Shown here piece by piece: positions 55,145-64,000 of a stretch of DNA of 64,000 bases (position 1 is its first letter; the number at the start of each line of letters is the position of its first letter). The notes beneath the pieces were generated by a model, which was given only the letters and a program-made list of their open reading frames with translations, had not been told where the DNA came from and did no database searches. The position numbers were made by a program, and so were the translations under genes. This DNA comes from Corynebacterium glyciniphilum AJ 3170 (GTDB lineage: Bacteria; Actinomycetota; Actinomycetes; Mycobacteriales; Mycobacteriaceae), in assembly GCF_007673095.1 (NCBI RefSeq), contig NZ_VDYZ01000014.1, forward strand, positions 19,414-83,413, written 5' to 3'.

Positions 55145-55852
55145 GTGAGTGAGCCCGTAACCCCCGCACCGTCCGGTGAACCTGCCGGAGAAGTTGCCGT
55201 GCGTCCCTCAACACCCACGATTCGCACTTCCTCACGGCCGGGTGACGTTCTCCGGGTCGTGGTTCTCGCCTCGGGCAGTGGCACACTGCTCCAGGCGATG
55301 CTGGATGACCTGGGCCCGTCGGTGGAGATCGTCGCTGTGGGGGCGGACCGACCGTGCCTGGCACTGGAACGGGCGGAGCAGGCAAGCATCCCGGTGTTCC
55401 GGGTGGACTACAACCCGGACCGTGTCGCCGGCTACGACCGTGAGGCGTGGAATGCACGCCTGGCGGAGGAGATCGCCGCGTACACGCCGGACGTCATCGT
55501 CAGTGCGGGTTTCATGCGCATTCTCGGGGCCGGCGTCGTCGAGAGGTTCCGCGGCAGGATCCTCAACACTCACCCGGCCCTGTTGCCGTCATTCCCCGGC
55601 GCGCATGCTGTGGAGGACGCGCTGGCCTACGGTGTCACACTCACCGGCTCCACCGTCCACGTCGTCGACGACGGGGTGGACACCGGGCCGATCGTCGCCC
55701 AGCGCGCCGTTCCGGTGAGCCGGGAGGACACCGGGGATACGCTCCATGAGCGGATCAAGACCGTTGAGCGTGCGTTGATCGTCGACGTGCTCCACCAGAC
55801 CGCGGAGAGCGGTTACACCATCGAAGGACGAAAGGCCTGGATCAATGACTGA
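55145..55852 (+). CDS. purN: phosphoribosylglycinamide formyltransferase
   Basis: 235-residue enzyme of purine synthesis that formylates GAR with 10-formyltetrahydrofolate. It shows [16 protein letters not shown] near the start of the fold, the catalytic [15 protein letters not shown] (Asn, His) and [12 protein letters not shown] (Asp). The first ~35 residues are extra and Pro/Ser-rich compared with E. coli PurN; a shorter start inside is possible but has no better ribosome site. The GTG at 55145 lies 11 bases after DUF6350. It overlaps purH by 8 bp. Confidence 0.95.
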   Translation: MSEPVTPAPSGEPAGEVAVRPSTPTIRTSSRPGDVLRVVVLASGSGTLLQAMLDDLGPSVEIVAVGADRPCLALERAEQASIPVFRVDYNPDRVAGYDREAWNARLAEEIAAYTPDVIVSAGFMRILGAGVVERFRGRILNTHPALLPSFPGAHAVEDALAYGVTLTGSTVHVVDDGVDTGPIVAQRAVPVSREDTGDTLHERIKTVERALIVDVLHQTAESGYTIEGRKAWIND

Positions 55853-57425
55853 AACCACCCGCCCCATCCGCCGCGCTCTGATCAGCGTCTACGACAAGAC
55901 CGGTCTGGAGGACCTCGCCACCGGCCTGCACCGTGCCGGTGTCGAGATCGTCTCCACCGGGTCCACGGCGGCGAAGATCGCCGATGCCGGGGTCCCTGTG
56001 GTTCGTGTCGAGGAGCTCACCGGGTTCCCGGAGTGTCTCGAGGGGCGGGTGAAGACGTTGCACCCCCGGGTCCATGCCGGAATTCTGGCGGACACGAGGA
56101 AGGACGACCACCTCGCCCAGCTGGAGGAACTCGGGGTCGAACCGTTCGACCTGGTGGTGGTGAACCTCTACCCGTTCACGGACACCGTCGCGTCCGGCGC
56201 GGATTTCGACGCCTGTGTCGAGCAGATCGACATCGGGGGGCCGTCGATGGTCCGGGCGGCCGCCAAGAACCACCCGTCGGTCGCCGTGGTCGTGGATCCT
56301 GCCGTGTACGGGGACGTCCTCACCGCCGTGGACGCCGGCGGGTTCAGTCGCGCGGCGCGGACCCGCCTGGCGACCGAGGCCTTCCGCCACACCGCGTCCT
56401 ATGACGTGGCGGTGGCGTCGTGGATGACCGGGCAGATCGAGGCGGAAGAGGAGTCCCGTTTCCCCGAGTGGATCGGTCAGGTCAACGAGCGGGTCCATTC
56501 CCTGCGCTACGGGGAGAACCCGCATCAGGCAGCCGCGGTGTATACCGCCCCGGGGCAGGAGGGCGGCCTGGCCAATGCCGAGCAGTTCCACGGCAAGGCC
56601 ATGAGCTACAACAACTACACCGATGCGGACGCCGCCTGGCGTTCTGCCTGGGACCACGAGCGTCCCTGCGTGGCGATCATCAAGCATGCCAACCCGTGTG
56701 GCATTGCCGTCGCCGATGACGTGGCGACCGCGCACCGGTCCGCCCACGCCTGTGACCCGGTGTCCGCGTACGGTGGCGTCATCGCGGTGAACCGGCCGGT
56801 GTCCGTCGAGATGGCGGAGCAGGTGGCGGGAATCTTCACCGAGGTCATCGTGGCCCCCGGTTACGAGGACGGTGCCGTGGAGGTGCTCAGCCAGAAGAAG
56901 AATATCCGTATCCTGCAGACCACGCCGCCGGTGAGGGAAGGTGCCGTGGAGCACCGTGAGATCTCCGGTGGCGTGCTGGTCCAGGAGCGGGATCTGGTCG
57001 ATGCCCCCGGTGACGACCCGGCGAACTGGACACTGGCGGCCGGGGACGGTGCTGACGCCGCGACCCTCGCCGAGCTGGAGTTCGCCTGGCGTGCGGTGCG
57101 TGCGGTGAAGTCGAACGCCATTCTGCTCGCCAAGGACGGGGCGACCGTCGGCGTCGGTATGGGCCAGGTCAACCGGGTGGATTCGGCGAAGATCGCCGTG
57201 GATCGGGCGAATACCCTGGCCGGCGATGACAGGCGGTCCGACGGTGCAGTGGCCGCCTCCGACGCGTTCTTCCCCTTCGCCGACGGTTTCGAGACGCTGG
57301 CTGAGGCGGGTGTGCGCGCCGTGGTCCAGCCCGGGGGTTCCGTGCGTGACCAGGAGGTCATTGATGCGGCGGTGGCGGCCGGTGTGACGATGTACCTCAC
57401 CGGGGAGCGCCACTTCGCGCACTGA
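55845..57425 (+). CDS. purH: bifunctional AICAR transformylase/IMP cyclohydrolase
   Basis: 526-residue enzyme for the last two steps of IMP synthesis. The N-terminal MGS-like cyclohydrolase domain opens with [17 protein letters not shown] and has STGSTA. The transformylase domain has [13 protein letters not shown] and the catalytic Lys-His of IKHANPCG, and ends with [10 protein letters not shown]. The start overlaps purN by 8 bp, indicating coupled expression. Its last 29 bases overlap the convergent ABC-F gene. Confidence 0.97.
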   Translation: MTETTRPIRRALISVYDKTGLEDLATGLHRAGVEIVSTGSTAAKIADAGVPVVRVEELTGFPECLEGRVKTLHPRVHAGILADTRKDDHLAQLEELGVEPFDLVVVNLYPFTDTVASGADFDACVEQIDIGGPSMVRAAAKNHPSVAVVVDPAVYGDVLTAVDAGGFSRAARTRLATEAFRHTASYDVAVASWMTGQIEAEEESRFPEWIGQVNERVHSLRYGENPHQAAAVYTAPGQEGGLANAEQFHGKAMSYNNYTDADAAWRSAWDHERPCVAIIKHANPCGIAVADDVATAHRSAHACDPVSAYGGVIAVNRPVSVEMAEQVAGIFTEVIVAPGYEDGAVEVLSQKKNIRILQTTPPVREGAVEHREISGGVLVQERDLVDAPGDDPANWTLAAGDGADAATLAELEFAWRAVRAVKSNAILLAKDGATVGVGMGQVNRVDSAKIAVDRANTLAGDDRRSDGAVAASDAFFPFADGFETLAEAGVRAVVQPGGSVRDQEVIDAAVAAGVTMYLTGERHFAH

Positions 57426-59130
57426 GCGTACTGAGTGTGTCGATGACACCTCCCGCGGGGGTCGGGGTGACGGTGACAGACCGGAGCAGGTGGGCGGGGG
57501 TGGCGCGGATGGCGTTGCGCAGCCACCGCCGGTCGTGGGTCACGGTCACGACGGCTCCGGGGTAGTCGAGTAGGGCTTTCTCCAGCTGCTCGACGAGTTC
57601 CGGTGCGAGATGGTTCGTCGGTTCGTCGAGGAGGATCATGTCGCTGTCCACCGTAACGGCGACAGCCAACTCGTGTCGTCTCTGCTGACCGACCGATAGT
57701 CGGTTGACCGGGGTGCGGAGATCCCTGTTGCTGAAGAGGCCGAGTGTGAGGAGCGTGTCCGCGGCGTCGTCGGCCGTCATCCCGACAGCCTCGGCGAAGG
57801 TGTCCCGCAGCGTCCGACCACCACTGACCGAGACGTCCTGCCGAACCTGGGCGACGTGGATCCCGGCGTGGAGTGTCACGTGACCGATGTCCCCGGCGAG
57901 CGCCCGGAGCAGTGTGGTTTTACCTGCTCCGTTGGGTCCGGTGACCAGCCACCGTTCACCGCTCCTGATCTCCAGTCCGCCGGTGGAGGGGGTCACAGAG
58001 AGCGGTGGATCATCTGCCTCTGTGAGGGTTCCGGGTGGGAGGGAGGCCAGTGGTCCGGACATCTCGCGGGTTGAGAAGTGCGGTGTGAAGACCAGCGGTT
58101 CGGGCGGCGGCGGCACAGGATCAGCCCTGAGACGTTCCACCTTGTCCTTCGCCTGCCGGATGCGGCTGGTTGCTCCGTGGTCACTACTGCGGGCACGGAA
58201 AGCACCGTGGCCGAATGCGGCGCGTTCCTGTTTCCGGGGGATGGCACGGAGCCGTATCGACGTGGCGTCGACGATCGCCTGGTTCCGGGTGAGGTCCGCA
58301 CTCCATTCTTCGTGGTCGCGGCGTTGCCGTAGCCGTTCAGCGTCCCGGGACCGCAGGTATCCTCGGTAACCGTGGCCGTAGCGGCGGAGGGAGCTGTCGT
58401 CGACGCAGACAATGTCCCTGGCCACGGTGTCGAGCAGTTCGCGGTCGTGGCTCACGACCACGAGGCTGCCCCGATGGTCAGCCATCTGGCGGGTCAGCCA
58501 CTCGAGTGCAGTGTGGTCCAGGTCGTTCGTCGGCTCATCAAGGAGCAGGAGCTCAGGTCTGGAGGACAGTGCGACGGCGAGAGCGAGCCGGGCGCGCTGG
58601 CCACCGGAGAGCGTGGACACAGGTCGAGACCTGACGACGTCGCCGAGACCGAGTTCGTCGAGTGCCCTTTCGATCCGCAGGTCGAGTTCATAACCACCGC
58701 GGGCCTCGAAGTGGTCAGTGTACCAGCTGAGCGAGTCTAGGAGACGAGGGAGCTCTGCAGGTGACGCCGTGGCGAGTGCAGCGGACACCTCGGCGATGTT
58801 CTGCTCGAGCGCCCGCATGTCGCGGGCGAGATGATCGACGGCGTCGTCGACGGTTGCACCAGGAGAAAAGGTGGGGTGTTGTTCCGCGAAAGCACAGCCC
58901 CCGGGGACCTCGACGCGGCGTTCGCCACCGGCGAGGTGGACAGTTCCGGCGAGTACACCGAGAAGTGTTGATTTTCCGGCACCGTTGTCGCCGATCAGGG
59001 CGAGACGGTCACCGGGTTGTACTGCAAGGTCAACGTTGTCGAGGACCGTGTGGTCGGCGTAGCGTACGGTCACGCTGCGCAACAGGCATTCACGGTGGGC
59101 GGCGGTTTTCCGGGGTCGTCGGATGGACAT
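57397..59130 (-). CDS. ABC-F family ATPase, possibly ribosome protection
   Basis: 577-residue soluble protein with two ATPase domains and no membrane helices. Domain 1: [29 protein letters not shown]. Domain 2: [28 protein letters not shown]; its signature has Val in place of the first Gly. The Arg-rich linker (about residues 255-335) is the ribosome-contacting arm in the family. Members either act in translation or remove macrolides, lincosamides and related drugs from the ribosome. The leader region below favours drug-inducible expression. GGAGT lies six bases before the ATG. Confidence 0.85.
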   Translation of the reverse strand: MSIRRPRKTAAHRECLLRSVTVRYADHTVLDNVDLAVQPGDRLALIGDNGAGKSTLLGVLAGTVHLAGGERRVEVPGGCAFAEQHPTFSPGATVDDAVDHLARDMRALEQNIAEVSAALATASPAELPRLLDSLSWYTDHFEARGGYELDLRIERALDELGLGDVVRSRPVSTLSGGQRARLALAVALSSRPELLLLDEPTNDLDHTALEWLTRQMADHRGSLVVVSHDRELLDTVARDIVCVDDSSLRRYGHGYRGYLRSRDAERLRQRRDHEEWSADLTRNQAIVDATSIRLRAIPRKQERAAFGHGAFRARSSDHGATSRIRQAKDKVERLRADPVPPPPEPLVFTPHFSTREMSGPLASLPPGTLTEADDPPLSVTPSTGGLEIRSGERWLVTGPNGAGKTTLLRALAGDIGHVTLHAGIHVAQVRQDVSVSGGRTLRDTFAEAVGMTADDAADTLLTLGLFSNRDLRTPVNRLSVGQQRRHELAVAVTVDSDMILLDEPTNHLAPELVEQLEKALLDYPGAVVTVTHDRRWLRNAIRATPAHLLRSVTVTPTPAGGVIDTLSTLSARSGAPR

Positions 59131-59146
59131 GAGGGACTCCTCTTCC

Positions 59147-59177
59147 GCGACAGGGCACGGCAGTTCTGTGCCGTCGC
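59147..59177 (-). promoter_or_regulatory. hairpin next to the ABC-F ribosome binding site
   Basis: Two 5-bp blocks (59147-59151 and 59154-59158 pairing with 59173-59177 and 59168-59172) form a bulged stem ending five bases before the AGGAG of the ABC-F gene. It could be part of an attenuator or could affect ribosome access. Confidence 0.45.
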
Positions 59178-59195
59178 AGGATGGGGCGGACGGTG

Positions 59196-59224
59196 GGCCT
59201 CACACCTGAAGGCGTGCTCAGGCC
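59196..59224 (-). promoter_or_regulatory. second leader hairpin of the ABC-F gene
   Basis: GGCCT/AGGCC closing pairs (59196-59200 with 59220-59224) enclose CAC-N-CCT / AGG-N-GTG pairs. It lies between the six-codon reading frame and the first hairpin. Confidence 0.4.
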
Positions 59225-59258
59225 CCGCCACGGAGAACACTCGACGCGGCGTCCAGAA

Positions 59259-59279
59259 CTAAAGAATCAGAGTTCCCAT
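59259..59279 (-). CDS. putative six-residue leader peptide MGTLIL
   Basis: ATG at 59279 and TAG at 59259-59261 enclose six codons. TACAGT (a TANNNT -10) ends about eight bases upstream of the ATG, so a leaderless start is possible. The size and hydrophobic character recall drug-sensing leaders such as MsrDL (MYLIFM) ahead of the ABC-F gene msrD. Two hairpins follow before the ABC-F start. Evidence is positional only; the frame is also open further upstream. Confidence 0.35.
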   Translation of the reverse strand: MGTLIL

Positions 59280-59348
59280 GCCGTTCACTGTAACCGTGGA
59301 CGAGACGAACCACCAGAGGCAGCGGCGGGCGACGGCTAGTATGCAGGC

Positions 59349-60323
59349 ATGAACGGGAAGCGACATCCGCCGACGCCTGACCCTTTTGAGGAGCGGCTGG
59401 AATCCCACCGCGGGGAGCTTGTCGCCTACTGCTACCGCTTCTTCGGCTGCCATGCCGAAGCCGAGGACGCGGTCCAGGACTCCCTGGTCAAGGCGTGGCA
59501 GGCTCGGGGCAGTTTCGAGGGGCGTGCGTCGCTGCGGCGGTGGTTGTACGCGATCGCCACGAATGTCTGCCTCGACATGAGCAGAGCGAGACAGCGGCGT
59601 AGTCTTCCGGTGGATGTGTCCGGGCCGGGATCGGTTCCGGGGGACCCGGGCATGCTCACCACGGCCGGTGCTCCGGTCTGGATCGGTCCCATTCCTTCTG
59701 CACGACTGGCGGACGACCCGGCTGACGTGACGGTACGGAGGGAAACGGTTCAGCTGGCGTTCATCACGGCGCTGCAGTATCTGCCGCCTCGTCAGCGGGC
59801 GATCCTCATCCTTCGTGACGTGCTCGCGTGGCGTAGCGCTGAATGTGCGGAACTGCTTGATGTGTCGGTACCTGCGGTGAATTCGGCGCTAGCCCGCGCC
59901 CGCACCACGCTTCGCGGACGGCTACCCGACTCCACCGCGGAATTCGACGCGGAACTCCTCGACCGGTACGTGGCGGCTTTCGAGGCCTTCGACGTTGATT
60001 CGCTCGTCGCGCTCCTCGCTGAGGATGCGACGTTCAGCATGCCGCCTTTCACGCTCTGGCTGTGTGGTCGGACTGACATCGGGGAGTGGTGGAACGGACC
60101 CGGCCAGGTCTGTCGAGACTCAAGGACCATTGTGACCTCGGCGAACGGTGCTCCGGCGGTGGCGGTCTACCACGCAGTCGGCGCCGGAGTATGGAAACCG
60201 TTCGCCCTCCATGTCCTGGCGATGAAAGGAGGGCGTATCACGGGTCTTACACACTTCATGGGCGCGGAGGTGTTTGTTGAGTTCGGGTTGCCGGACACTG
60301 TGTCGGACACCGATGAGTTTTGA
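59349..60323 (+). CDS. ECF sigma factor of SigG type with SnoaL-like C-terminal domain
   Basis: 324-residue sigma factor. Region 2 (YCYRFFGCHAEAEDAVQDSL, ASLRRWLYAIATNVCLD) and region 4 (LPPRQRAILILRDVLAWRSAE, VSVPAVNSALARAR) are followed by a SnoaL-like domain (about residues 205-310, RYVAAFEAFDVDSLVALLAED). This layout is that of the TIGR02960/SigG group, where the extra domain is thought to regulate activity in place of an anti-sigma factor. It is followed 68 bases later by a RibD/DHFR-like gene. No clear ribosome site precedes the ATG. Confidence 0.87.
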   Translation: MNGKRHPPTPDPFEERLESHRGELVAYCYRFFGCHAEAEDAVQDSLVKAWQARGSFEGRASLRRWLYAIATNVCLDMSRARQRRSLPVDVSGPGSVPGDPGMLTTAGAPVWIGPIPSARLADDPADVTVRRETVQLAFITALQYLPPRQRAILILRDVLAWRSAECAELLDVSVPAVNSALARARTTLRGRLPDSTAEFDAELLDRYVAAFEAFDVDSLVALLAEDATFSMPPFTLWLCGRTDIGEWWNGPGQVCRDSRTIVTSANGAPAVAVYHAVGAGVWKPFALHVLAMKGGRITGLTHFMGAEVFVEFGLPDTVSDTDEF

Positions 60324-60348
60324 CGCGTGGTTCCGTCTTATACGTGAC

Positions 60349-60371
60349 AGGTTCCCCACCCCGGGGAACCT
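60349..60371 (+). repeat. 9-bp hairpin between the sigma and DHFR-like genes
   Basis: AGGTTCCCC (60349-60357) pairs with GGGGAACCT (60363-60371) around a five-base loop, 20 bases before the next ATG. It could slow transcription or be part of a promoter recognised by the preceding sigma factor. Confidence 0.45.
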
Positions 60372-60391
60372 CCGGTTGAAAGGACACGGCC

Positions 60392-60967
60392 ATGAGCCGC
60401 ACGACGATCGCCCACCTGTTCCACTCTCTCGACGGTGTCGTCGAGGACCCACACCTGTGGCAGTTCGACGCCTTCGGGGAGGAGGACGGCCTCGCGATGG
60501 ACACCCACATTGCGCCGGTGACTGACGCGGTTATCGGACGGGGGCTGTGGAAAGAATGGTCGGAGTACTGGCCCGCAGCGGAACACGCAGAGGACACCGA
60601 TGGTTTCGCCGGCTGGGTCAACCCGGTGCGCAAGCATGTCATCTCCTCCACATTGTCGGAGGAGTATCCCCACGGTCTTCCGTGGAACAGCACCCTGATC
60701 TCCGGTGATCCCATCGACTACGTGAGGCGGTTGAGGGAGACCGGGAGTGGGGATATCGCTGTGCTCGGCGGCATCAGCACCGTCCGGTCACTGTTTCTCG
60801 CCGGAGTGATCGACCAGCTGACACTGACAACGCACCCGGTCATCGCGGGGAGCGGACGTCATCTCTTCGATGACACGGTTCCCACGACGCGCCTGCGTCT
60901 GCTGAACGCCTCGAGCACGTCCACGGGGAACGCCGTGCTGACCTACGGGCTGCGTCCGGCCGACTGA
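60392..60967 (+). CDS. RibD C-terminal/DHFR-like reductase
   Basis: 191-residue protein of the dihydrofolate-reductase-like RibD C-terminal family. Signs are TIAHLFHSLDGVVEDPH at the start, DAVIGRGLWKEW, IAVLGGISTVRSLFLAGVIDQL and HPVIAGSGRHLFDD. Members bind NADPH; the substrate of this group is unknown. AAAGGA precedes the ATG. These genes often neighbour ECF sigma factors with SnoaL domains, so it is probably a target or partner of the preceding sigma factor. Confidence 0.85.
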   Translation: MSRTTIAHLFHSLDGVVEDPHLWQFDAFGEEDGLAMDTHIAPVTDAVIGRGLWKEWSEYWPAAEHAEDTDGFAGWVNPVRKHVISSTLSEEYPHGLPWNSTLISGDPIDYVRRLRETGSGDIAVLGGISTVRSLFLAGVIDQLTLTTHPVIAGSGRHLFDDTVPTTRLRLLNASSTSTGNAVLTYGLRPAD

Positions 60968-61038
60968 GGGCCCGCTCCGTCGACGAGAAGTTGGGGCTCA
61001 GACCTATGGCCCCTGCAGATTCCCGAGCCCTCCAGTGG

Positions 61039-61107
61039 GCGACGGTTTCCGAGTCTCGTGGCGTCGAATGAGGCCCACTCAACGTCGTCAGACTCGGAAA
61101 CCGTCGC
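61039..61107. repeat. 18-bp perfect inverted repeat with an interleaved second pair
   Basis: GCGACGGTTTCCGAGTCT (61039-61056) is exactly complementary to 61090-61107, with a 33-base spacer. A second pair, AGTGGGC (61034-61040) and GCCCACT (61073-61079), overlaps the first arm and crosses it, so the two pairings exclude each other or form a pseudoknot. It lies between two convergent genes and may be a terminator or a small intergenic repeat element. Confidence 0.75.
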
Positions 61108-61136
61108 GCGTAGTTCGCCGAACGGCGCTCACACGG

Positions 61137-62594
61137 CTACAGCTCCCGGAGCGCCCGCCGCGCCGCCTGTACCCCACACATGAAGTGCACGCCCCCGCCG
61201 GGTGCGGCCGAGGATGAGCACAGGTAGACCCCCGGAACACCCGTGTCGTACGGATGAGGGCCGAGGCGTGGTCGTGCCACCAGTTGCCGGACGTCATTGG
61301 CGCCCCCGGAGATGTCACCGCCGGTGTAGTTGGGGTTGTGCTCTTCCATCACCGACGGGGGCGAGGCGCACCAGTCGACGACGGTGTCGCGGAATCCGGG
61401 CGCGGCGCGTTCGATCTGCGAGGTGACCAACTCGAAGGCGTCCCGGGCGGAGCCGTCCCACCCGGCGGGAACATGGGCGTAGGCCCACAGTGGATTGAGA
61501 CGACGTCCGTTGACGGTGCGGCTGCGGGACGGGTCAGCGAGATACTGCTGAGCGACCAAGGTGAACGGCCGGTCGGGCAGACGTCCGCCCCAGCAGTCCC
61601 GCTCGGCGGCGGCGATGTCCTCCGCGGTACCTCCGAGATGGACGGTGCCGGCGCGCCGGGCGTCCGGCGACGACCACGGCACGTCACCGTCGAGCACATA
61701 GTCGACTTTGGCGACCGCGGGACCTCTGCGGAAACGCGACCATGCCCGCGCTACGCGGGCGGGGAGCCGCTCGCCGAGGATACCGGCGGCGATCTCGACG
61801 GAGGTGTCGAGGAGCACCATGTCCGCGTCGCGGACCTGAGCCAGGTCGGTGATCCTGGTTCCCGTGACGACGGAGCCACCGTGACGGCGGATCCCGGTGA
61901 CCAGTGCATCGGCGATCCATTGTGATCCGCCGACGGCGACGGGCCATCCGTGCCGGTGCCCCGCGACAGTCAGCAGTGTCCCGGCGGCCGACGAGGCGGG
62001 GAGGTGCAGGGGAGTGAAGGCGTGGGCTGCGATGCCGGCGAACAACGCCCGTGCTTCGGGGGACCGCCACCGCCGCCATGACCAGGACGCCGGGAGGGCT
62101 GCGCCGGTGCCGAATCCTGCGAGTGTCAACGGGCGGCGGGGCAGGTGCACCAGGGGGCCGAGGATCTCGTCCGCGACGGCGTTGGCGCGGGAGGACAGGG
62201 GTTCGAACGACAACCGCCAGACCCGGCCGTCGTGCCCGGGGAGTCCGGCACCGGTTTCCGAGGCCGAGGTGCGCAGGGTGGCTGCACGGTTCGAGGAGAG
62301 GACATGCACCATGTCCACCGAAGCGGTGGCGAACGCCAGACCGTCGTGTGCGAGTTCCGGCCCGATGGACGGGTCCCGGAGAAATGGACTGGCCTGGGCG
62401 AGAGGGTGGACGGCGGAGCACAGGTCGTGGATGAGCCCGGCCTGCAGCAGATCGCCGCTGCGGACGCCACCGCCGACGGTGTCGGCCGCTTCGATGACGG
62501 TGACGTCCACGCCGGCCCGGGCGAGGATGAATGCGGCCGCCAACCCGTTCGGGCCGGAGCCGACCACAACTGCGGTACTACCGGATCCGGACAT
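61137..62594 (-). CDS. phytoene-desaturase-type FAD oxidoreductase
   Basis: 485-residue NAD(P)/FAD-dependent oxidoreductase. The dinucleotide-binding motif is VVVGSGPNGLAAAFILARAG followed by VIEAADTVGGGVRSG; the C-terminal FAD motif is VYLCSSSAAPGGGVHFMCG. The family includes carotenoid desaturases and RetSat-like enzymes, but no carotenoid genes are seen here, so the substrate is unknown. The ATG at 62594 begins the canonical Rossmann N-terminus; the frame is open upstream without purpose. It is divergent from the thiolase gene over 135 bases. Confidence 0.85.
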   Translation of the reverse strand: MSGSGSTAVVVGSGPNGLAAAFILARAGVDVTVIEAADTVGGGVRSGDLLQAGLIHDLCSAVHPLAQASPFLRDPSIGPELAHDGLAFATASVDMVHVLSSNRAATLRTSASETGAGLPGHDGRVWRLSFEPLSSRANAVADEILGPLVHLPRRPLTLAGFGTGAALPASWSWRRWRSPEARALFAGIAAHAFTPLHLPASSAAGTLLTVAGHRHGWPVAVGGSQWIADALVTGIRRHGGSVVTGTRITDLAQVRDADMVLLDTSVEIAAGILGERLPARVARAWSRFRRGPAVAKVDYVLDGDVPWSSPDARRAGTVHLGGTAEDIAAAERDCWGGRLPDRPFTLVAQQYLADPSRSRTVNGRRLNPLWAYAHVPAGWDGSARDAFELVTSQIERAAPGFRDTVVDWCASPPSVMEEHNPNYTGGDISGGANDVRQLVARPRLGPHPYDTGVPGVYLCSSSAAPGGGVHFMCGVQAARRALREL

Positions 62595-62729
62595 GCCACC
62601 GACCCTAACCACAAGTCTCCGGCGTGTGGTGGACAGTAATGAAAAGTCGGGGAACGACACCTCGACGCTCGAACTGGACCATAATGGGTGGGAAAGCCAC
62701 GTCCTTCGTGAAAGGTGCAGAAAACAACA

Positions 62730-63941
62730 ATGTCTAGCCAGACTAGCCAGTCCCTGACTCCGTCCCCCGACGACATCGTGATTGTCGGTGCCGCCCGTAC
62801 CGCGCAGGGCCGCATGCTCGGTGCCCTCGCGTCGAAGTCCGCCGTTGAACTCGGTGCGGCGGCGCTGACCGGTGCCCTGGAGAAGGCAGGCGTCTCGGCG
62901 GAGACCGTCGACTACGTCTACATGGGCCAGGTCGTGCAGGCTGCGGCAGGGCAGAACCCGGCGAAGCAGACGGCCGTCACTGCCGGTCTGCCGATGTCGA
63001 CACCGGCAGTGACCGTGAACAAGGTCTGCCTGTCGGGCCTGGACGCGGTGATCAACGGTGCCCGGATGATCCGGGTGGGCGATGCGCAGGTCGTCGTCGC
63101 CGGTGGTCAGGAGTCGATGACCAATGCTCCCCACCTCGCCGCCGGGGTGCGCGCCGGGGCGAAGTTCGGGTCGCTTGCTCTGCAGGACTCACTGGAGCGC
63201 GACGGTCTGACCGACCCGGTGCACGGTACGGCGATGGGCGTGGAGACCGAGGAGGGGAACTCGTCCCGGGGAATCACCCGCGAACAGCAGGACGAGGTTG
63301 CCGCGCTGTCGAACCAGCGCGCGGAGGCTGCGATCAACGACGGCACCTTCGCCGAGGAGATTGTCCCCGTGGAGGTGACGAAGCGTCGGGAGAAGGTCGT
63401 CGTGGACACCGACGAGGGGGTACGCCCGGGAACGACCCAGGACGGCCTGTCTGGCCTGCGCCCGGCATTCGCGAAGGACGGGACGATCACCGCAGCATCG
63501 GCGTCCCAGATTTCCGACGGTGCCTCTGCCGTGGTGTTGACCACACGCGCCTACGCGGAGGAGAACGGGCTCACCGTGCTCGCCGCGCTCGGGGCTTCCG
63601 GTGAGACGGCGGGGCCGGACACCTACCTGCACTCCCAGCCCGCCCAGGCTGTGACCGCGGCGCTGGGCAAGCAGGGGTGGGATACCACCGACCTGGATTT
63701 CCTGGAGGTCAATGAGGCATTCGCTGCTGTCGTCGTGCAGTCGGTCAAGGACCTGGACTACCCGCTGGAGAAGACCAACATTCACGGTGGCGGCATCTCA
63801 CTGGGCCACCCCATCGGTGCCTCGGGTGCACGTCTGGTGGTCACCGCGGCTCACGAGCTGAACCGTCGCGGCGGGGGACGTGCAGCGGTGTCACTGTGCG
63901 GCGGTGGCGGCCAGGGGGACGCGCTGCTGCTCTGGCGCTAG
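62730..63941 (+). CDS. acetyl-CoA C-acetyltransferase (thiolase)
   Basis: 403-residue thiolase that condenses or cleaves acyl-CoA units, probably acetoacetyl-CoA. The nucleophilic Cys is in NKVCLSGL, the His in LGHPIGASGARL, and the second Cys in SLCGGGGQGDA; NEAF is present. The ATG at 62730 is chosen; a GTG at 62715 is possible. The remaining 59 bases of the window after the stop hold no recognised feature. Confidence 0.94.
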   Translation: MSSQTSQSLTPSPDDIVIVGAARTAQGRMLGALASKSAVELGAAALTGALEKAGVSAETVDYVYMGQVVQAAAGQNPAKQTAVTAGLPMSTPAVTVNKVCLSGLDAVINGARMIRVGDAQVVVAGGQESMTNAPHLAAGVRAGAKFGSLALQDSLERDGLTDPVHGTAMGVETEEGNSSRGITREQQDEVAALSNQRAEAAINDGTFAEEIVPVEVTKRREKVVVDTDEGVRPGTTQDGLSGLRPAFAKDGTITAASASQISDGASAVVLTTRAYAEENGLTVLAALGASGETAGPDTYLHSQPAQAVTAALGKQGWDTTDLDFLEVNEAFAAVVVQSVKDLDYPLEKTNIHGGGISLGHPIGASGARLVVTAAHELNRRGGGRAAVSLCGGGGQGDALLLWR

Positions 63942-64000
63942 CTGTAGTTCCCCGTGAGGTTGTGAACACGCGCTGAGGGAGTCAAACCTCCGATAGCGGT

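Overview
The window is GC-rich, densely coded chromosomal DNA from an actinobacterium of the order Mycobacteriales. Corynebacterium or a close relative is the best guess. The evidence is the gene set (MtrB-LpqB, WhiB1, SigH-RshA, AdnAB, UvrD2, UPF0182, PPA1309, DUF3107, DUF3152) and a fruR-fruK-ptsF operon arranged as in Corynebacterium. No prophage, insertion sequence, transposase or CRISPR array was seen. Assignments rest on motifs and recalled family features; no database search was run.

Positions 1-9.8 kb hold the 3' part of mtrB, lpqB, a ComF-type phosphoribosyltransferase gene, hpf, secA and three small actinobacterial genes. Positions 9.8-13.1 kb hold an oxidative-stress unit, furA-katG, with a small protein gene resembling EF-Tu domain II transcribed divergently. 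Positions 13.1-18.7 kb hold rsgA-aroA, an SRAP gene, sigH-rshA with a SigH-type promoter in front of sigH, a 24-codon bL37 gene and whiB1. Positions 18.6-42.2 kb continue a block whose gene order resembles the M. tuberculosis mtrB to Rv3193c region: a PQQ-like propeller protein, a DEAD-box helicase, DUF3107, DUF3152, a TIGR02569 protein, adnA-adnB, a K+ channel, uvrD2, an E1/cyclodehydratase-like protein, three protease-type genes, PPA1309 and UPF0182.

An initiator tRNA gene at 42.3 kb separates this from an accessory stretch: a secreted PAP2 phosphatase, the fructose PTS operon and a secreted S1 protease. Positions 49.1-57.4 kb resemble a second conserved block (chorismate mutase, uvrD1, an M23 peptidase, DUF6350, purN-purH; compare M. 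tuberculosis Rv0948c-Rv0957), without sucCD. The last part, 57.4-64 kb, carries an ABC-F ATPase with a possible leader-peptide attenuator, an ECF sigma factor of SigG type with a RibD/DHFR-like partner, a phytoene-desaturase-type oxidoreductase and a thiolase.

Recurring themes are cell-envelope sensing and secretion (MtrB, LpqB, SecA, M23, PAP2), oxidative stress (FurA, KatG, SigH, RshA, WhiB1) and double-strand-break repair (AdnA, AdnB, UvrD1, UvrD2). The most unusual items are the stand-alone EF-Tu domain II-like protein, the six-codon reading frame with hairpins ahead of the ABC-F gene, an 18-bp inverted repeat near 61.07 kb and a roughly 200-residue acidic tail on MtrB.
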